Shown here: positions 48,080-60,700 of the stretch, one piece after another
Numbering within the stretch: position 1 is the first letter of the stretch
Layout of the letters: each line of letters opens with the position of its first letter
Source of the DNA: Trichopria drosophilae
Taxonomy: Eukaryota > Arthropoda > Insecta > Hymenoptera > Diapriidae
Direction: 5' to 3'
Assembly: GCA_030407085.1 (NCBI GenBank)
Contig: CM059587.1
Coordinates: 72,095,001 to 72,159,000 of the forward strand
DNA: 64,000 bases
Notes under the pieces: generated by a model
What the model was told of the DNA's origin: nothing
What the model saw: the letters and a program-made list of their open reading frames with translations, nothing else
Databases searched by the model: none
Position numbers and translations under genes: made by a program

Positions 48080-48360
48080 GCACCTTGTACCCGAAACGGA
48101 GCACATTTTCGGTTTACCAGCAGCACCATTGCCGCTTTTACGGCCTCCGGATTTATGGGTTTATACGGGTTCAGGATTGTGCGGGTTTTTGTTTTATGGA
48201 TTTTGCGATTCATATATTTTCTTTTTATGGATTTCGGGACTCTATACAATTTTACAGGAGGAAGACTTTCAGATTTTGCCTTTCTACATTCGGTCTTATT
48301 GAATTTTTGGATAATTCAGAGATTTCGGTTTTTCAGAATTAACCTTTAAACCGAATGGTC
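48080..48360. repeat. degenerate short-repeat array (TTTATGGATTTCGGG-type)
   Basis: ACGGCCTCCGGATTTATGGG, TTTATACGGGTTCAGGATTG, TTTTATGGATTTTGCGATTC, TTTTTATGGATTTCGGGACT and TTTTTGGATAATTCAGAGAT follow at about 20-30-base intervals. Open frames across it have no domain. Architecture resembles the arms of the foldback elements. Confidence 0.4.
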
Positions 48361-48530
48361 GGTTTTGCAGGCACTTTTTCGCATTGATACTCGTTTTATT
48401 GAATATTGCTTTCCACGTTTTTCACGCTTTTGATGTTTTACATGTATGTTTTATTAATTGTATGGTATTACAATGTTTCATGTCTGTATTAAAAATTTGT
48501 GTAATTTAGAGAAATCTGTGATTCTTTTTG

Positions 48531-48747
48531 GAATCAGGATTGGTAAAAGTGACTAATTGAATTAGTAAGAATATTTAGTACTAACGAGTACAAACTCATT
48601 AGTCAATTTCTACTTATTTATAGTTAGTCATTATATTTTGAAATACCTTATTACTAATACAAACTGATTACATTGGACTAATAAATTAGTAGTTTTTACT
48701 AACGAATTAGTGGTTTGTTACTTTTCTTTGAAAATGATTCCTGATTC
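48531..48747. mobile_element. 217-bp inverted-repeat MITE, TTAGTA family
   Basis: GAATCAGGATTGG at the left and ATTCCTGATTC at the right; the interior is packed with ACTAATTGAATTAGT/ACTAATAAATTAGTAG motifs shared with the element at 7.4 kb. Confidence 0.55.
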
Positions 48748-49016
48748 AGACTCCGATTTTTCATTCTTGCATTAAAAGCTCTTGATTAATTAAAATTTAG
48801 AGAATAATTCAGTCTAATTGTTGTATTTAATAGAATTACTTACACTAATAATTATTTCTAAAAAGATCATTTAATTATTATAAATTGTTACAGACTTCAT
48901 GTTTTCTACAAAAACTGTATGGACAAATATGAAAAATTGTATTTTACAATAATTTAAAAAATAAGTAGAATATAATTAAATAACTAACTATTGTTATTTT
49001 TGTTTATTTCACACAT

Positions 49017-49922
49017 TTAAACGGAAAAACAGCTTAATTTTACGATGTGGAATTCGATCCAACGCAGGAGGACATGAGTGCGGTCTGCCAGCGACGGGAA
49101 GCTGGATGCATCTGCAAGGAAATCTAAAACATGTTTCATGTTTTAAACGTATAAATAAAGAGTAATTTCTACTTACTAATTTACAATTTAATTTTTTATA
49201 AATCCCCAATTTACAATTTGTTTCGTTTATTTTTTTCAGTTTTCGAAATGTTACTTTCTTTGACATTATAAAATGTTTAAAACACTAGCAGATTTTTTCT
49301 TTATAATTCTGAAATTTATAGTACAGGAAGTTAAATCTGCTTGTTAGTTTATTTCTCTTTTCATCTACAATCGATATTCATGATTTCTCTTCTTTCTTTT
49401 TCGTTTAAAGTTCGACGTATTTGAAATATTTCCCAGTCGTGGAACTTCTTCAAGTGAAAACTCGACCACTTATTAACTACGACGATATTTTTAAAGTTTT
49501 GAAACTCAAATTATTTTATATTTAATTAAATTATTTCCACACTTAAGTAAACGTTACTGACCAATTAATTTTCGTTGTTTAGTATTGATTAAACGATTTT
49601 TATTATATGGAGAAATTTTTTAAAAAGTCAAAATTTTATGAAAAAAAATGAGTTGAAAGTTTTGGAAGCCATAATAACCCCAAGTAAATTCTGTTTATTG
49701 CACAAAAATCATCGACCTTTGAAGTTATTCTAAAAAGGACGTCGGGAAATAAAAAAAAATGTATAAAGCTGTTACACCGGAATACTTGAAATGGTGGACG
49801 ACAAAAGGTAGTCGGGCCTTACCACCAGCACGCGCTCGCAGGCAGCCCGCAGCGGTCAACCCAAACCAACAAACATAAATTTTCTTCTGTAGTCGTACCG
49901 GCAATTTTCGAGTGGATTTCAA
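49017..49922 (-). CDS. candidate two-exon transcript with a 64-codon frame (unrecognised)
   Basis: Two short GC-rich islands on the same strand can be joined: 49922-49823 (donor GGTG|GTAAGG) and 49111-49017 (acceptor TTTCCTTGCAG), intron 711 bases, phase 1 on both sides. The frame starts MKSTRKLPVRLQKKIYVCW, crosses the joint as RARAG/DASSFPSLADRT and ends IEFHIVKLSCFSV. It could also be a non-coding RNA or exons of a larger gene. No family is recognised and nothing excludes chance. Confidence 0.28.
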
Positions 49923-49929
49923 TTTATTT

Positions 49930-52900
49930 CATTGATATCCGCTCCGATACCTGGTTGAATGAAAGTTCATTCATTTTAACCGAGTTTCCGCTGTATTTTT
50001 AATCGAGTTTTTATCGATTCGAATATTTCACGACAACCCGAGCAGGACACGAAAAGTGACAGACGCCCAATGGGGATGTCATTTCGCAATTTCTTTTTCG
50101 ATTTCGTTTCCCCCTTTTTTTGCACAAATTCCCAGCTTTAGTGTTTTTAACGTTCTTGATTTATCACATTTTGCAGATTTTAGAAAACCACTTTTTTATG
50201 ACTTTTGTTGATACGGTTTATCTAGTCGCAATTCGATGACGTCAACAATTTGAAACTTGACATAGAATAATATTTATTCATAAATTACGCTAATTTAATT
50301 TAAATAAACTGACATAAGTAGTAAACAATTTGAGTTTTTTAGTATCCTTTCATGAAAAAATTTTGTTTAGAAATTATTTTTCTTGAGAAGTTACCAAGAT
50401 AGTCAATAAATACTTCAGTTGAAGAAGTATTTAGTTTTTTCAGACAAAATCGACGTTTTTTGTTCGAGTCCAGTAAAAAACCTGACATTTTTCTAACTTG
50501 ACGGTAAAAAAGTCTGACCATTTTGATGAGAAAATATTTCTATGGAGAAAAATCACACGAGTCGATCTGAAAAAGTTTAAATTAAAAATATATAAACATA
50601 ATAAATAATGACTTAAATTGTTTCATAGTTCCGTCGGTAGATCATCAAGCATAAAATTAGCATATTTTCAAATTCGTAAAATTCCGTAACCATACAAAAA
50701 TGAATAAAAAGTATAAAAAATAAAAATTTTTGTAAAAATTTTAATTATTATTATAATTATTCCACAAATTCATTAACGACTTCAAATATCTCGCCATCTC
50801 TGAAGCGACGGGCGCTCGAACTGGACCAGGACTAATCACAAATTCATTTTAAATATTAAAATTCCTTGCAAAACTCGCAAAATTATCATTTTAAATGTCT
50901 TAATAGATCATGCGACGAGGATCACTAAATCGTCGAGACAGGTTAAATTGCGAGCAATGAAGCAATACTATTGATTTCGTCATCAAATGTCAAAGTGCTC
51001 GAAACCCCAAATCATTGGTTTCCACGATTCCCTGAAACCAAGTCATTCTAATGTCACGTAGTTTCACGCCATTACTAACCATCATGGTTCTGAATATTTT
51101 AGTATTCTGTGTATACAAGAAAGCTTTTAATCTTTACGATTAATGCAATTGCATACAACAAAGTATTTGTTTCAAAGACAAGTTTGTAGGAAAATATATC
51201 AATACTGATGAAAATTTTGTTTATTTTAGTTACTTAATTAAATGTAATTAAGTAATGCACAACATTTTATAGATTTTATAAGATTGAGGTTCAGATTTTA
51301 AACCATTTCTATATGAATTTTCGGTATAATATATGGAAATAAAAAAGTTTTGTTTGATGTTTGAGAATTATCTTTTATTAAAGTAACATCTTTTTCTAAA
51401 TCAACAATATAAAAATGGAGCTATTATTATTTTCTATAAGAATTACAAAAATATTTGCTATTCCGTTATTCCTAAAATCACGACAATATCTCATGTTGAT
51501 GATCAGATTTATACGAAAAAAAGTGAAATAATTGGAACGACTAACTACACAGTAGGATAAGACACAGTCATGGTTTTTAGTTAATTTTAACTATCTACTA
51601 TTTAAATAAAAAACACAATTAAAAAACATAGTTGTGCTAGATCATACTATTCAGATAATCAAACTAACTAGTTCGTTTTTCTATGTAAATGTTATGATTT
51701 ATTAACTGAAGGAACGTGTTTTCACTTACTGTAAAATTTACTGACAAATGATTTTAATATCACTTTTACAAACTGTCAATGAAGAAACATTTCTATTCTG
51801 TAAAGAACTCTCTTATATCTTTCTCACTTTTGTGTTTGTCTATCTACATGAGTTTTGGATTGACCGGTTGCAATTAAACTGAAAATGTCTGACATTTTGC
51901 ATCCGAAACATTGTTGTCCCGTTTTATTTATTTCGTGGACTTTTGTGCCGATAAAAACGTTTAAAAATCTGTTGAAAAAATTCCAGTAATAATACTTATA
52001 AAATGTATCTTACTTACCAAAAAGAAAATTTCTTAAAATGTGGCTAAATAAGATTTAAAAACGATTAAATAGTTGAAAGTACTAATTAGATAGTAGAATA
52101 AGTCACAGATGTACTTTTTTAAAAATTTTGATATCTAAATAGATGGCTTCAACAAGTTAGATAGTCTATGCTACAATTTAACTAGTGAAATCAAATAAAA
52201 ATCATAGTTGTACCACATTCTACTATTTAGATAGTAATAAACTAACTATTTCCTATTTTCTGTGCATTCAACAATTGATAAAGATTGTTCGATTAAAAAT
52301 TTGATTTTTAACAATTTTTCAAACGTTTCTTAATAAGATTTAATACCTTTAATAAGTAGTGTAATTAAATTTGAGGAGAATTTGATCTTAAATTAATTAC
52401 ATCTCTTTAGTTATAAAGAAACCTTTTTTTCAACAAATAATTTATGTCAAAGTGGAGTTAATTAAATCAATATTAGATTAATTTTATTCAACATTAATTT
52501 GCAGAAGGCCATAATTGTTAATTTCAAGCAATAATATATCATATTAAAAAGAAACAAGTGTATTTTGTTAATGTTAACAATTTAGAAGTGTAAATGTCAT
52601 TAAACAAATATTTTAAATATATTTTAACTAATAATGATTGTAGTGATTTTATTCGCCCTATTTTAAAAAATCTTTTTTATGATGATTAAATCATTGTTTG
52701 AGGGGTATTCTTTAATATTATCTTAATATCTTTAAAATATGTTTTAATCGTCTCTAAAATACAAAATTATGATAAATTTCAAAATTTTTCATTTTTAACA
52801 TTTAACAATGAAAATATAAAATCCCAAAAATTTAATGTCACGAAAGTAGTTTTGTATTAAATATATCAGATTACAATAAGATTAGTAATGTTAAGAAATT

Positions 52901-54450
52901 ATTAAATAATTATAATGTTACAATTTAATTATTAACAATCTTGCAATTTTATCGTTAAAATCCATTTATTTTATCAGATTTAGAAATCTTTTTGCGACAA
53001 TTAAAACGTTGAATCAAAGTACTATTTCTCTCTTTATATAATATACATTAAATTTTTTAGAAGGCTTTTTAATAGTATCTTATAATATTTGTAATAAATA
53101 TCGAAAAATAATGAATCGCAGGCAATTGTTGCAATTGAAATATTACCCATAATCGTTTAATAAAAATACACGAAAGTTAGTAAGAAATTTAACCTTTGGT
53201 TTTTCGAAATGAAGAAATGTCATAAAAAATGTCTTAAATAATCTGCAAAATTCTTCACTGTTAATATTTAACAATTAAAACTAAAAGAAGTGAAACTAAA
53301 AACGTGAAGAGATGAGAATATTTTTGAATGAAAATTAGGACAAATTTTCTAATTAATCAAAAAATCATTAGATTTTATTTTAACTATTAACAATTGTAAT
53401 GTTATCTTTAAAAAGCAAATTAAGCCGCCATGTTTAAAGGTTTTTGCGACATTTCATTATAACTGTTGGAACCTTTTGTTAATAAACAATGCCATTTTTT
53501 TTGAAAAAACTCTTCTGATTCCTTTTTGAATATTCGTAAAAGTAAAAAGTTATAGTAAAAGTATAAAGTAACAATTATAATAACATATTACTAGACTTAA
53601 CATTTAAATTACATGTGATTTGTTTCATCTTGGTTTCTGCAATTATAATGTATAACAAAACTCGAAATGTGTCAAAACGTTTGTGTAGCAATTGTGATGT
53701 TGACAAATAATTAAAAAAATTAAGTTCTGTCATTATTAACAATTAATATATCATTGTTTTAATTGAAAAATTGTCGGAATTACTTTTTAAAACACACGAA
53801 ATATTGTTTTGAAGTATAAAAATCCCAAGATATAATAAAAAATGTTAATAATTTGTTTATTTTTTAAATTCAACAATGAAACATAAAATCTCAAGCGTTT
53901 AATGAATGCAAATTATTTTCGACGGTTAAATAAGGTTAAAATGAAGTTATTTATATCAACAAACAATTTAACAGTTTACATATTATTAAAATATCATATT
54001 TTAACTGTTAACAATTTTTTTATCGTTAAAAAGTTATTTAGTTTGTCATATTTAAAGTGTTTTTTATGGCAATGTATTATAATTTCTCTATTAATACCAT
54101 CAACCGTTTCTGAGGACATTTACGAAAATTATGAAACAAAATGAAATTGCAGACATTATTAACAATTAAAATGTTAATAACTATGTTACAACAACGTTCG
54201 AAGTTATGATAATATCAAATGGTATGAAGGACAATAATAAATTTAACATTTGGCATCTCAAAATCCAAAAATGTCATAACAAATTTTAGTAACAAAAATT
54301 AAAATCTCAAAACTAATTAAAAATCAAAATAATTTCAGTAAAAACGGCAAAGATAAAGAAGTCATCGAATAAACAACAAAAACATTGAGTTGTGAGTCAT
54401 TATGAAAATCATATTAGAAGTCAGACAGTCAAAAAACTATAGAATACAAA
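49930..54450. other. AT-rich, gene-free region upstream of the CBF-beta gene
   Basis: No gene recognised. Beyond the MITE pair, 52.3-54.4 kb keeps repeating TTAACAATTAAA-type words and a GAAAATATAAAATCCCAAAA/ATTTAATG block (52.81 and 53.88 kb). It looks like a very old tandem array whose youngest copies are the ~430-bp units at 54.45-55.31 kb. Confidence 0.4.
51540..52265. repeat. pair of diverged ACTATCTAGTTAG-type MITE copies
   Basis: 51540-51700 and 52070-52265 share AGTAGRATAAGWCACAG near the left, CATAGTTGTRCYA in the middle and AACTAACTA..TTTTCTRTG at the right, about 540 bases apart in the same orientation. Confidence 0.5.
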
Positions 54451-54451
54451 T

Positions 54452-55311
54452 TTTGGCATAAAGTGGAGTTCCAAATACCGAAAAAAATGGAATTGAAAAA
54501 ATTATCGACTTTTAAAATGGAAATAATTGAATTGAAAAGTAATCCAGATTTCCAATATGTAACAAAGTCAAAAGACATGATAGATAATAACAAATTTATA
54601 TTTTGACATGTTAAAATAAAGCAATGTCTTGAAAAAAAGTTAATTTTTCTGATTTATCAAGAAAAAAAAATGAAAATACTGTTGTTATAAAACATTAAAA
54701 TACATTAACAATTTAATTGTTTTAACTTAAAAAGATTTAAATCTTCCAGAGAAGAAGTAATGTAAAAAATAAGAAAAATTTGAAATGGCATTTTAGATAA
54801 TTAGGTAGAAGTGTAATAGAGATAATGAAAGCCATATCAGATATGGGGTAATCGAAAGAGGGTAGAATAAAAATTTGGCATAAATTACAGTTGCGAATAT
54901 CGAAAAAAGTGGAATTGTAAACATTATCGACATTTAAAATGAAAATAATTGAATTGAAAAGTAATCCAGAATACCAATATGTAAAAAAGTCGAAATACAC
55001 GGAAGATGATAACAAATTTATATTTTGACATGTTAAAATAAAGCAATGTCTTGAAAAAAAGTTAATTTTTCTGATTTATCAAGAAAAAAAAAATGAAAAT
55101 ACTGTTGTTATAAAACATTAAAATACATTAACAATTTAATTGTTTTAACGTAAAAAAATTTAAATCTTGCAGAGAAACGTAATGTCGGAGAAAAAGTAGT
55201 GAAAAAAAAAGAAAAATTTGAAATGGCATTTTAGGTAATTAGGTAGAGGTAAAATAGAGATAATGAAAGCCATATCAGAAATCGGGTAGTCTAAAGAGGG
55301 TAGGATAAAAA
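54452..55311. repeat. two tandem copies of a ~430-bp unit, directly upstream of the CBF-beta promoter
   Basis: TTTGGCATAAA recurs at 54452, 54874 and 55312 (spacings 422 and 438). Between these points the copies align almost throughout, for example GATAATAACAAATTTATATT, GACATGTTAAAATAAAGCAA, TCTGATTTATCAAGAAAAAA and GAAAGCCATATCAGA. Confidence 0.85.
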
Positions 55312-55319
55312 TTTGGCAT

Positions 55320-56002
55320 AAAGCGTAAAGTTGTGCAAAATAAGAGAAGCACGCGTCGAAACGGCGGCAGTAGCAGTATAGAGGCAGCTATATAGACGGT
55401 GGCTGGCGGCAGTGGTGGCGGCGGCGGTGGCGGCGGTAGTGGTGGCGGTGGCGGCGGTGGCGGTGGCGAAATTTACGGAATTCTTAAATTCGAGGCGACA
55501 AAGAGTTGTCGCGCGGTACCGCCAATATGCATCGCGGGCAACCCGCAGCGGTCGATCGCGAGCCCCTCGTTCGCCACTCGGTCGTGGTGGGTTGGCCTGG
55601 CCACCGTTACCCTCGGTTCTGCGGCGAGCAAACCCACAGAAGAGGGGGTGCCGAGGCGTTACCGAGGCGTGGTTATTATACCAGAACGCGATTTCGCATC
55701 CAGCCTCGGTCTTGCGGCGTTAGTCTCCACCGAGACATCGCACTGTGTGGTGATGCGATTGTCACGATCCCGACCGCCGAACCGCAAGTCTCCACCAACC
55801 CTTCGACCTTTCGACAAGCCGCGCTACCCTCACCGAAGGGGTTGAGAGAGAGAGAGGAGCCACGCGACAGGAGGCCGACGACGAAATCGCATTCGTTGGT
55901 CTTCGGTTCCTCAGTCGAGAACCGAACGCAGTTCTCTTTCATTTTTGTTTTTACCGAACCGTAATATTTACCAGTGACACTTGAGGAAAAGGATCAGTCA
56001 GG
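55320..56002 (+). promoter_or_regulatory. CBF-beta gene promoter and 5' leader
   Basis: An abrupt switch to GC-rich sequence at about 55.35 kb, a TATATAG at 55389-55395, then a (GGY)n run (about 55404-55468) and CpG-rich DNA up to the ATG at 56003. Two long frames (55399-55845 and 55506-55964) look like products of this composition, or at most upstream ORFs. An in-frame TGA at 55982-55984 closes the reading frame before the chosen start. Transcription start not determined. Confidence 0.5.
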
Positions 56003-56383
56003 ATGATGCACACGATGAGTGAACACCCGGGGCCGTCTTCCGGCCTCGGTCCTCATTCAGGATTGGGCCCAGGCGGCCTGGGCGGTCACTCGGGCCTAGG
56101 GCCGTCGGGTATGGGCCCATCGGGCCTCGGCTCAGCTGGTCTGGGGGTATCAGGCCTTGGGGCTGCCAGTTTAGGTGCGCCCACCTTAGGAGCATCAAGT
56201 CTCGCATCATCCAGTTTAGGAGCGTCAAGTTTACCCGGTGTTTTATCTTTCGGCGAAGGGATGAATCTTTACGAGCCACAGCAACGACAACGATTCATCT
56301 TCAAGATGCCCAGGGTCGTCCCGGATCAAAAGGCCAAGTTTGAGAGTGAAGAACTCTTCCGGAGACTCAGTCGAGAGAGCGAG
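56003..56383 (+). CDS. Bgb: CBF-beta exon 1 (coding part)
   Basis: 127 codons from ATG 56003 (second Met at 56006) to donor GAG|GTGAGT. The G-L-G-rich leader (about residues 12-80) lies between MMHTMSEHPGPSS and the conserved FIFKMPRVVPDQ. In-frame stop at 55982 supports a start in this exon. Confidence 0.95.
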
Positions 56384-57787
56384 GTGAGTGTCTTTTTAAG
56401 GTTATCTTTTCGACTTGTCAAAAAAATCATCTTTCATTGCTCCAAATTGTCAAGCTGTCAACGATATCTACGATCTTTGACAGCTCGGACTATCGTGTTT
56501 GTTTACTTTTGTGTTTTAAAATCAACAATTGATAACGGAGGGAAATTCAAAACGGCGGCGCGTCAAAGCTCCGAACGCTTCCGAAGGTGCGCGAAGGTGT
56601 CACGTGCTCGACGGAGCGACACATTCGGGAGATTCTTCTCGCCGATACGGCGCGATATCAAAGTTACTTTTGCAAAACTCGAAACTCTTTTCGAACATGT
56701 CAAATTATTAAATTTCGGCGTATTTGAAAAATTGAAGGATTTGTTTGTTGACATTTCGAACTCTTATATTTATTTACATCTTTCATCTATTTGTATTACT
56801 TATTATTAACTTTCATATTTTTTATAACTTTCAATTTCTCTCGGTGGATTTCGGAAAACATATTTTAATTTTGTTCAAAACTTTGATAAACAATTTAGAA
56901 CTCTTTTTTATTGTTTTCAGAGTTATTAGAATTTTTTTGACAGTTTAAATATTCATAGTTAATGCAAGGTAGAAAGAACTTTCTAAAAAGATTGTTATAA
57001 ATTCGGCAAATATGAAAAGCGCAGGCTACTTTTCGGTACTTTTGGTAGGTTATGAGGGTTGTAAACGACTTTTAAAATTCGGAGAATACCCGAGAGAATC
57101 GGTGAATACTGACCAGAAGCTACACTGCATTTTCAATATGATAATAAAAATTATGGACGTTGAATACTTTCAATCCTTAGACAATAGATCGTTGTAAAGT
57201 AAACCAGCAAAACTTTCGAATTCCAAATAATTCCAAAATTTCTATCGATTACTACTTGACACATGATATAATTACTCATTTTCACAAGTAAACATTTGTA
57301 AACCACACAATAACAAATCACTGACCTATTTTTGTTTACATACTTAATTTCAATTGCGTATAGAATTCGTGATAGTCGAATGTTCGTGCGAAAAAAAGTT
57401 TAAAAAATGGGGAAATCTCAGGGGAGCAAAATCAACAATGCGTAATTCCGGATGGTTGTTTGAAGTAGTCGAACAAGTGCCGCGGCCCTCCGCAAAAATC
57501 GCCGCAGTGAATTTTCCGGCGGTCCGGTTTCGAGAATCGGCTCTCAATTTTCAATACACGGAAGAGTCGTCGATAAAAAAAATGTTATTTTTCAGGTGAA
57601 GTACACCGGATATCGAGATCGGCCATTGGAGGAGAGGCAGGTCCGTTTCACCAACGGCTGTCGAGAAGGCCACACGGAAATTGCGTTCACCGGAACCGGC
57701 ACGAATCTGCAATTGGTTTTCGGACCCGTTTCCGGAAATTTCGCCGGCGACCCGCGACAATGCGATTTTGATAAAGAGCACGGCAAG
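56003..57787 (+). CDS. Bgb: core-binding factor subunit beta (Brother / Big brother), 5' part, exons 1-2
   Basis: Join 56003-56383 and 57596-57787, 191 codons so far, phase 0 at every boundary. The rest is beyond the right edge. Residues 1-95 are an insect-type low-complexity extension rich in G-L-G/S-L-G repeats. From residue 102 the conserved CBF-beta domain runs MPRVVPDQKAKFESEELF, then RRLSRESE/VKYTGYRDRP, EERQVRFTNGCREGHTEI, GTGTNLQLVF and CDFDKEHGK, which ends exactly at donor AAG|GTAATT. CBF-beta binds Runt-domain transcription factors and raises their DNA affinity. It does not bind DNA itself. Expected but unseen: the MNGVCVxWxGWxDLxRLDG segment of later exons. Confidence 0.97.
57596..57787 (+). 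CDS. Bgb: CBF-beta exon 2
   Basis: 64 codons between acceptor TTATTTTTCAG and donor AAG|GTAATT. It encodes VKYTGYRDRPLEERQVRFTN through DFDKEHGK, the Runt-contacting beta-barrel part of the domain. Intron 1 is 1212 bases. Confidence 0.96.
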
Positions 57788-60700
57788 GTAATTACCAATT
57801 CCAAATCGATTATATTTTACATGACTAGATTCTATTTTATGCCATACAATTACATATGAACATTTTATATCATTCATCATAATTTTGCAAGTTTTACTAA
57901 TTTATTTATGAATATAAAGAAGTCTATTAATTATATTAGGGTCGGTAATATGAGGCGGTTCCATTTTAGTATATTTAAGACCTAGGGCGGAAAAGTTGTA
58001 ATTTCAGTAAAGGGGATGACAACATAGACATAGGATATTCCTGTAGATTTTTCACAAACAGAAAGTCATAAACAAAATTTTTTTTTTAAGTTTGATGAAG
58101 CATAAACAATATCGTAAATATGTCAACATTTTTTTATCAGATAAAGATAGAAACAATCATATTCTTAATTAAAGTACAAAATGTTTAAATTAGATATTCA
58201 AAGTAGCGTAAAGAGACAAATTTGATACCAAAAAAGTAAAAAGGGACGCGAATGATGGCTCACTTTAGAAATAGTATCGTTGGCATTGTGACGTTAAGAG
58301 GATAAAATCGAAAAATCAGAGAAGCGTTAGATTCGATGTGAAAATAGTTGGAGGAGAAAGCAGAACGGGGGCCATTGAGGAAAAGCCTATTCAATATTTT
58401 GACGAGTCGTTAACGATTATCCACCCTGCCGTGTAATGGGTATTGACCTTAAGAGGGCATTTTCCATTCACCCGTGGAGAGGGAAAACAGGGGTAATTGG
58501 GCCGCACATGGTGGGACCGTCGCAAATTGGTCAGCACTTTTGCCTCCCCCTGTTTGCTTAACAGAGCCCGTTTGTCTCCCTTTTGTTGCATTGTTAACGC
58601 TTTATTCCTTCTTGAAATTTTACCTTTACTGATTAATGACTTCTTCATTTATATTTACAAATAATTAAATGCTATGTAATATAATGTGTCGTTATTGAAA
58701 TAGGATCCTATGTATATACAGATGTTCAATATGTCAACGTAAATTCAATTATAGATAACAAATTTATACATAATCATTAGAGTGATTTATATGTAATTGT
58801 GCCACTTTGTATACGTAATTTAAGAAAAATATATTTTATACTAATTTGTTTAAACATGACTGAGGAACATCGTTATCAGGTTACCGCGACATCTGTCGGT
58901 ATATCCATAAGTCATTAAGTTAACTAGCAAATCCATAGATAAAGTAAGATAATTATCCATAAAGTAATTTTTAATTCAACATTTGAACGGCGATATGTCC
59001 TAAATCTAAAAATGCTTGAAAATTCCGTAAACGAAAGGGAGTAGCAATGGACGAAATAGGCAATTACCGAGCGATATTTCCCGGAAATTACCAGAATAGC
59101 CAATTTTGCAGTAAAAGGATTACGCCATTTTGAAAGTTAAATTATTGCTCCCAACTTTTTCGCGAAAATCGTCCCAAAACTTGCCGTGGAGTTAGAAATA
59201 TTGATTTCAGAATTCGCGTCGGGTCGATCACTTTTGTTTGTATTGTTACAACAATTTAGCAGAAAGAGGTTAGGTACAGATGACCTAGTGGCACTGTTTT
59301 TCGTGATTTTTTTGGTCGGTAAGTGAACCGTCAGCACTCGACCGTTTATCGGATCGATGGGGAAAGCTTCCGAGGACAAATGTCGCGCAAAGATAGGACA
59401 TAATCGCGAAGCGGAAAGCTTTCCGGGAGTAGGCGTAAGCTGAGTCATCTGAGCATAATTCCAAGTCGGAAAAAAAGCTTTGGAAAAAGTTTGAAATTGC
59501 GGGTAACTTCCGGTCGTCCGGGAGTGCGCTCGGTCTCGTTATATACCTAGACCTTCCTCCCTCTCGGCGAAAATGTCGCCTCCGCGGGGGGGTTATAGCC
59601 GGCGTGTGCGCGCGCGCGCGCCTTCCCGGCACGGCGCGGCGATTTCAATTTGCGCCCAAATTGGACTCGGGCTCCGGCTCGAGAGGTCCGAGTTCCGAGA
59701 ACGGCGTTCCTAAACCCAAAGAGGGGTTGTTGTAAAATGGCGGCCCGTTGTAACACGCCACGGGGGCGGCTGCCGCGGAGCAAAAAGGGTAATTTTCGAC
59801 CATTGATTTTCTTTCGGCAAGTGAAAATGACGTTTCCCGTAATGGGCCGGTGCTGTTTTCGACACTCGCCGACGGACAAATGCGTTATACTTTCGCCGTT
59901 TTACTCCTTCGGTTCGGATTGTTCGAATCGTTCCCAAAACCCGGGTAAGTGTCTGTGTTTTTGTTTGAAATGTGGAACAAACGACTCGAAATAGACCTTC
60001 AAAACGCATATTTTAATTTTTTCTCACGTCTATTGTTTCAAAATGTTTTTGGTTCACATTGTTGAGTATTTTTATTTTTTCGACGTTTTTTATTTTTTAT
60101 AATATTCGATCGATTTGTTGTTAACTTTCTAAAATGATTTTTTATTATGATAGTTTTTAAATAATTTTATGTTTATCACTGTTAACAATAATGTACTTAT
60201 TTTTATATTTTTGTAGTAAACTTGATTTATTAATATTTTTTATTTGAATTTTTGACAATTTGAGTTGATTTGGATATTTTTCAACGCGACTCGTTTGAAG
60301 TTTGTCTGCCGCCGGGACCGCGACATCCGCGAGGTCGGTTTAAAAATACGAGAACAAAGTGATCTTGTCATGTGCCATCGAACATTTCCCGAACATTTCA
60401 TTCAAGGAAAGTGTGGAGAACAAATCCAGAAGATAAATTGAAAAAGCTTCGAATACACAGTTACCAATAACCGATAAAAAAAAACATAAAAAACAGTGAC
60501 ATTGCGAAATTCAAGTGAATCTTCGAGGAATCAAAAAACGAGTAAAAAATATTCCCCGGCATGTCAAGAATGTCAGTTTTTAGTTTTCCATCTTTTTAAG
60601 ACCGATTACCAATGTCGTATATTCGTCATTTTTTGCTGCTCTCGTCACTTTTTACCGAATCGTGACCTGTCGTTCATTTTTGTTAAATTCTCATCTTTCA

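Noticed and set aside
55399..55964. Frames of 148 and 152 codons before CBF-beta, one with a poly-Gly start
   Set aside because: They lie in the GC-rich leader, overlap each other in different frames and end before the CBF-beta ATG. At most they are upstream ORFs.
59547..59994. Third CBF-beta exon in the GC-rich intronic island
   Set aside because: None of the frames contains the expected MNGVCV / GWxDLxRLDG segment.
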